Origin: an uncultured Verrucomicrobium sp.
GTDB lineage: Bacteria; Verrucomicrobiota; Verrucomicrobiia; Methylacidiphilales; GAS474
DNA: 13,117 bases
Direction of reading: 5' to 3'
NCBI GenBank assembly: GCA_903889845.1
Contig: CAISZB010000002.1
Location: 1 to 13,117, forward strand
The notes below the pieces were generated by a model. The model was not told the DNA's origin. It was given only the letters and a program-made list of their open reading frames with translations, and did not search any database. Positions 13,057-13,117 of this stretch are shown piece by piece. Every line of letters starts with the position of its first letter. The stretch's first letter is position 1. Position numbers and translations under genes: made by a program.

Positions 13057-13091
13057 GCCCCTTCGGGGCAGGGTAGACTCGCGCTTTGCGC
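13057..13091 (+). terminator. Short GC-rich hairpins after the GH1 gene
   Basis: GCCCC-TTC-GGGGC at 13057-13069 and GCGC-TTT-GCGC at 13081-13091 are two small stems 24 bases and more after the GH1 stop. Neither has a T-run. They may act as a terminator or belong to a dispersed intergenic repeat continuing beyond the window. The last 85 bases show no gene. Confidence 0.35.
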
Positions 13092-13117
13092 TTACCTGTA
13101 CAGCTGGAGGTAATCCG

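Noticed and set aside
1..13117. CRISPR arrays, tRNA or rRNA genes, insertion sequences
   Set aside because: No regular direct repeats, cloverleaf patterns, ribosomal RNA signatures or transposase motifs were seen on either strand.

Overview
The window is GC-rich, protein-dense bacterial chromosome. Several features point to Verrucomicrobiota, most likely the Opitutales/Opitutaceae side: a LacI-type regulator with the sequence style seen in that group, an orphan CBM9-like carbohydrate-binding domain, three pseudopilins resembling the 'Verru_Chthon cassette' proteins, and a saccharolytic gene set. This placement rests on recalled family resemblance, not on a search. No rRNA, tRNA, CRISPR array, transposase or prophage gene was seen.

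Layout, left to right. (1) 1-1672: a LacI-family regulator cut by the window edge, then a CBM9-like domain ORF in the same frame with no convincing start. (2) 1673-2197: a small PnuC-like three-helix membrane protein behind a leader with three inverted repeats, the last of which masks its ribosome binding site. (3) 2106-2864, minus: a four-repeat DUF347/COG4705 membrane protein whose 3' end overlaps the PnuC-like gene. (4) 2865-2971: a divergent regulatory region with two inverted repeats, then an exported YncE-like beta-propeller (2972-3955). (5) 4019-4642: a DUF1003 membrane protein with a His-rich N-terminus behind a foldable leader. (6) 4661-5315: a higBA toxin-antitoxin pair with a recognisable operator-promoter. 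(7) 5409-6617: argG, argininosuccinate synthase. (8) 11542 down to 6645, minus: three pseudopilins (D-, B- and C-like), ExbB, ExbD and a secreted beta-helix protein whose start overlaps the exbD stop. (9) 11686-13032: a GH1 beta-glucosidase, divergent from the pseudopilin set, followed by short GC-rich hairpins.

How the genes fit together. The regulator, CBM9 domain, beta-helix protein and GH1 enzyme fit a polysaccharide-degrading lifestyle. The most unusual element is the six-gene minus-strand set. It places minor-pseudopilin-like proteins next to a proton-driven ExbBD motor and a secreted beta-helix (pectate-lyase-like) protein. A surface or periplasmic machine acting on polysaccharide is one reading, but the sequence shows only adjacency and translational coupling, not function. 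Parts (3)-(5) are envelope proteins of unknown role, (6) is an accessory insertion and (7) is housekeeping.
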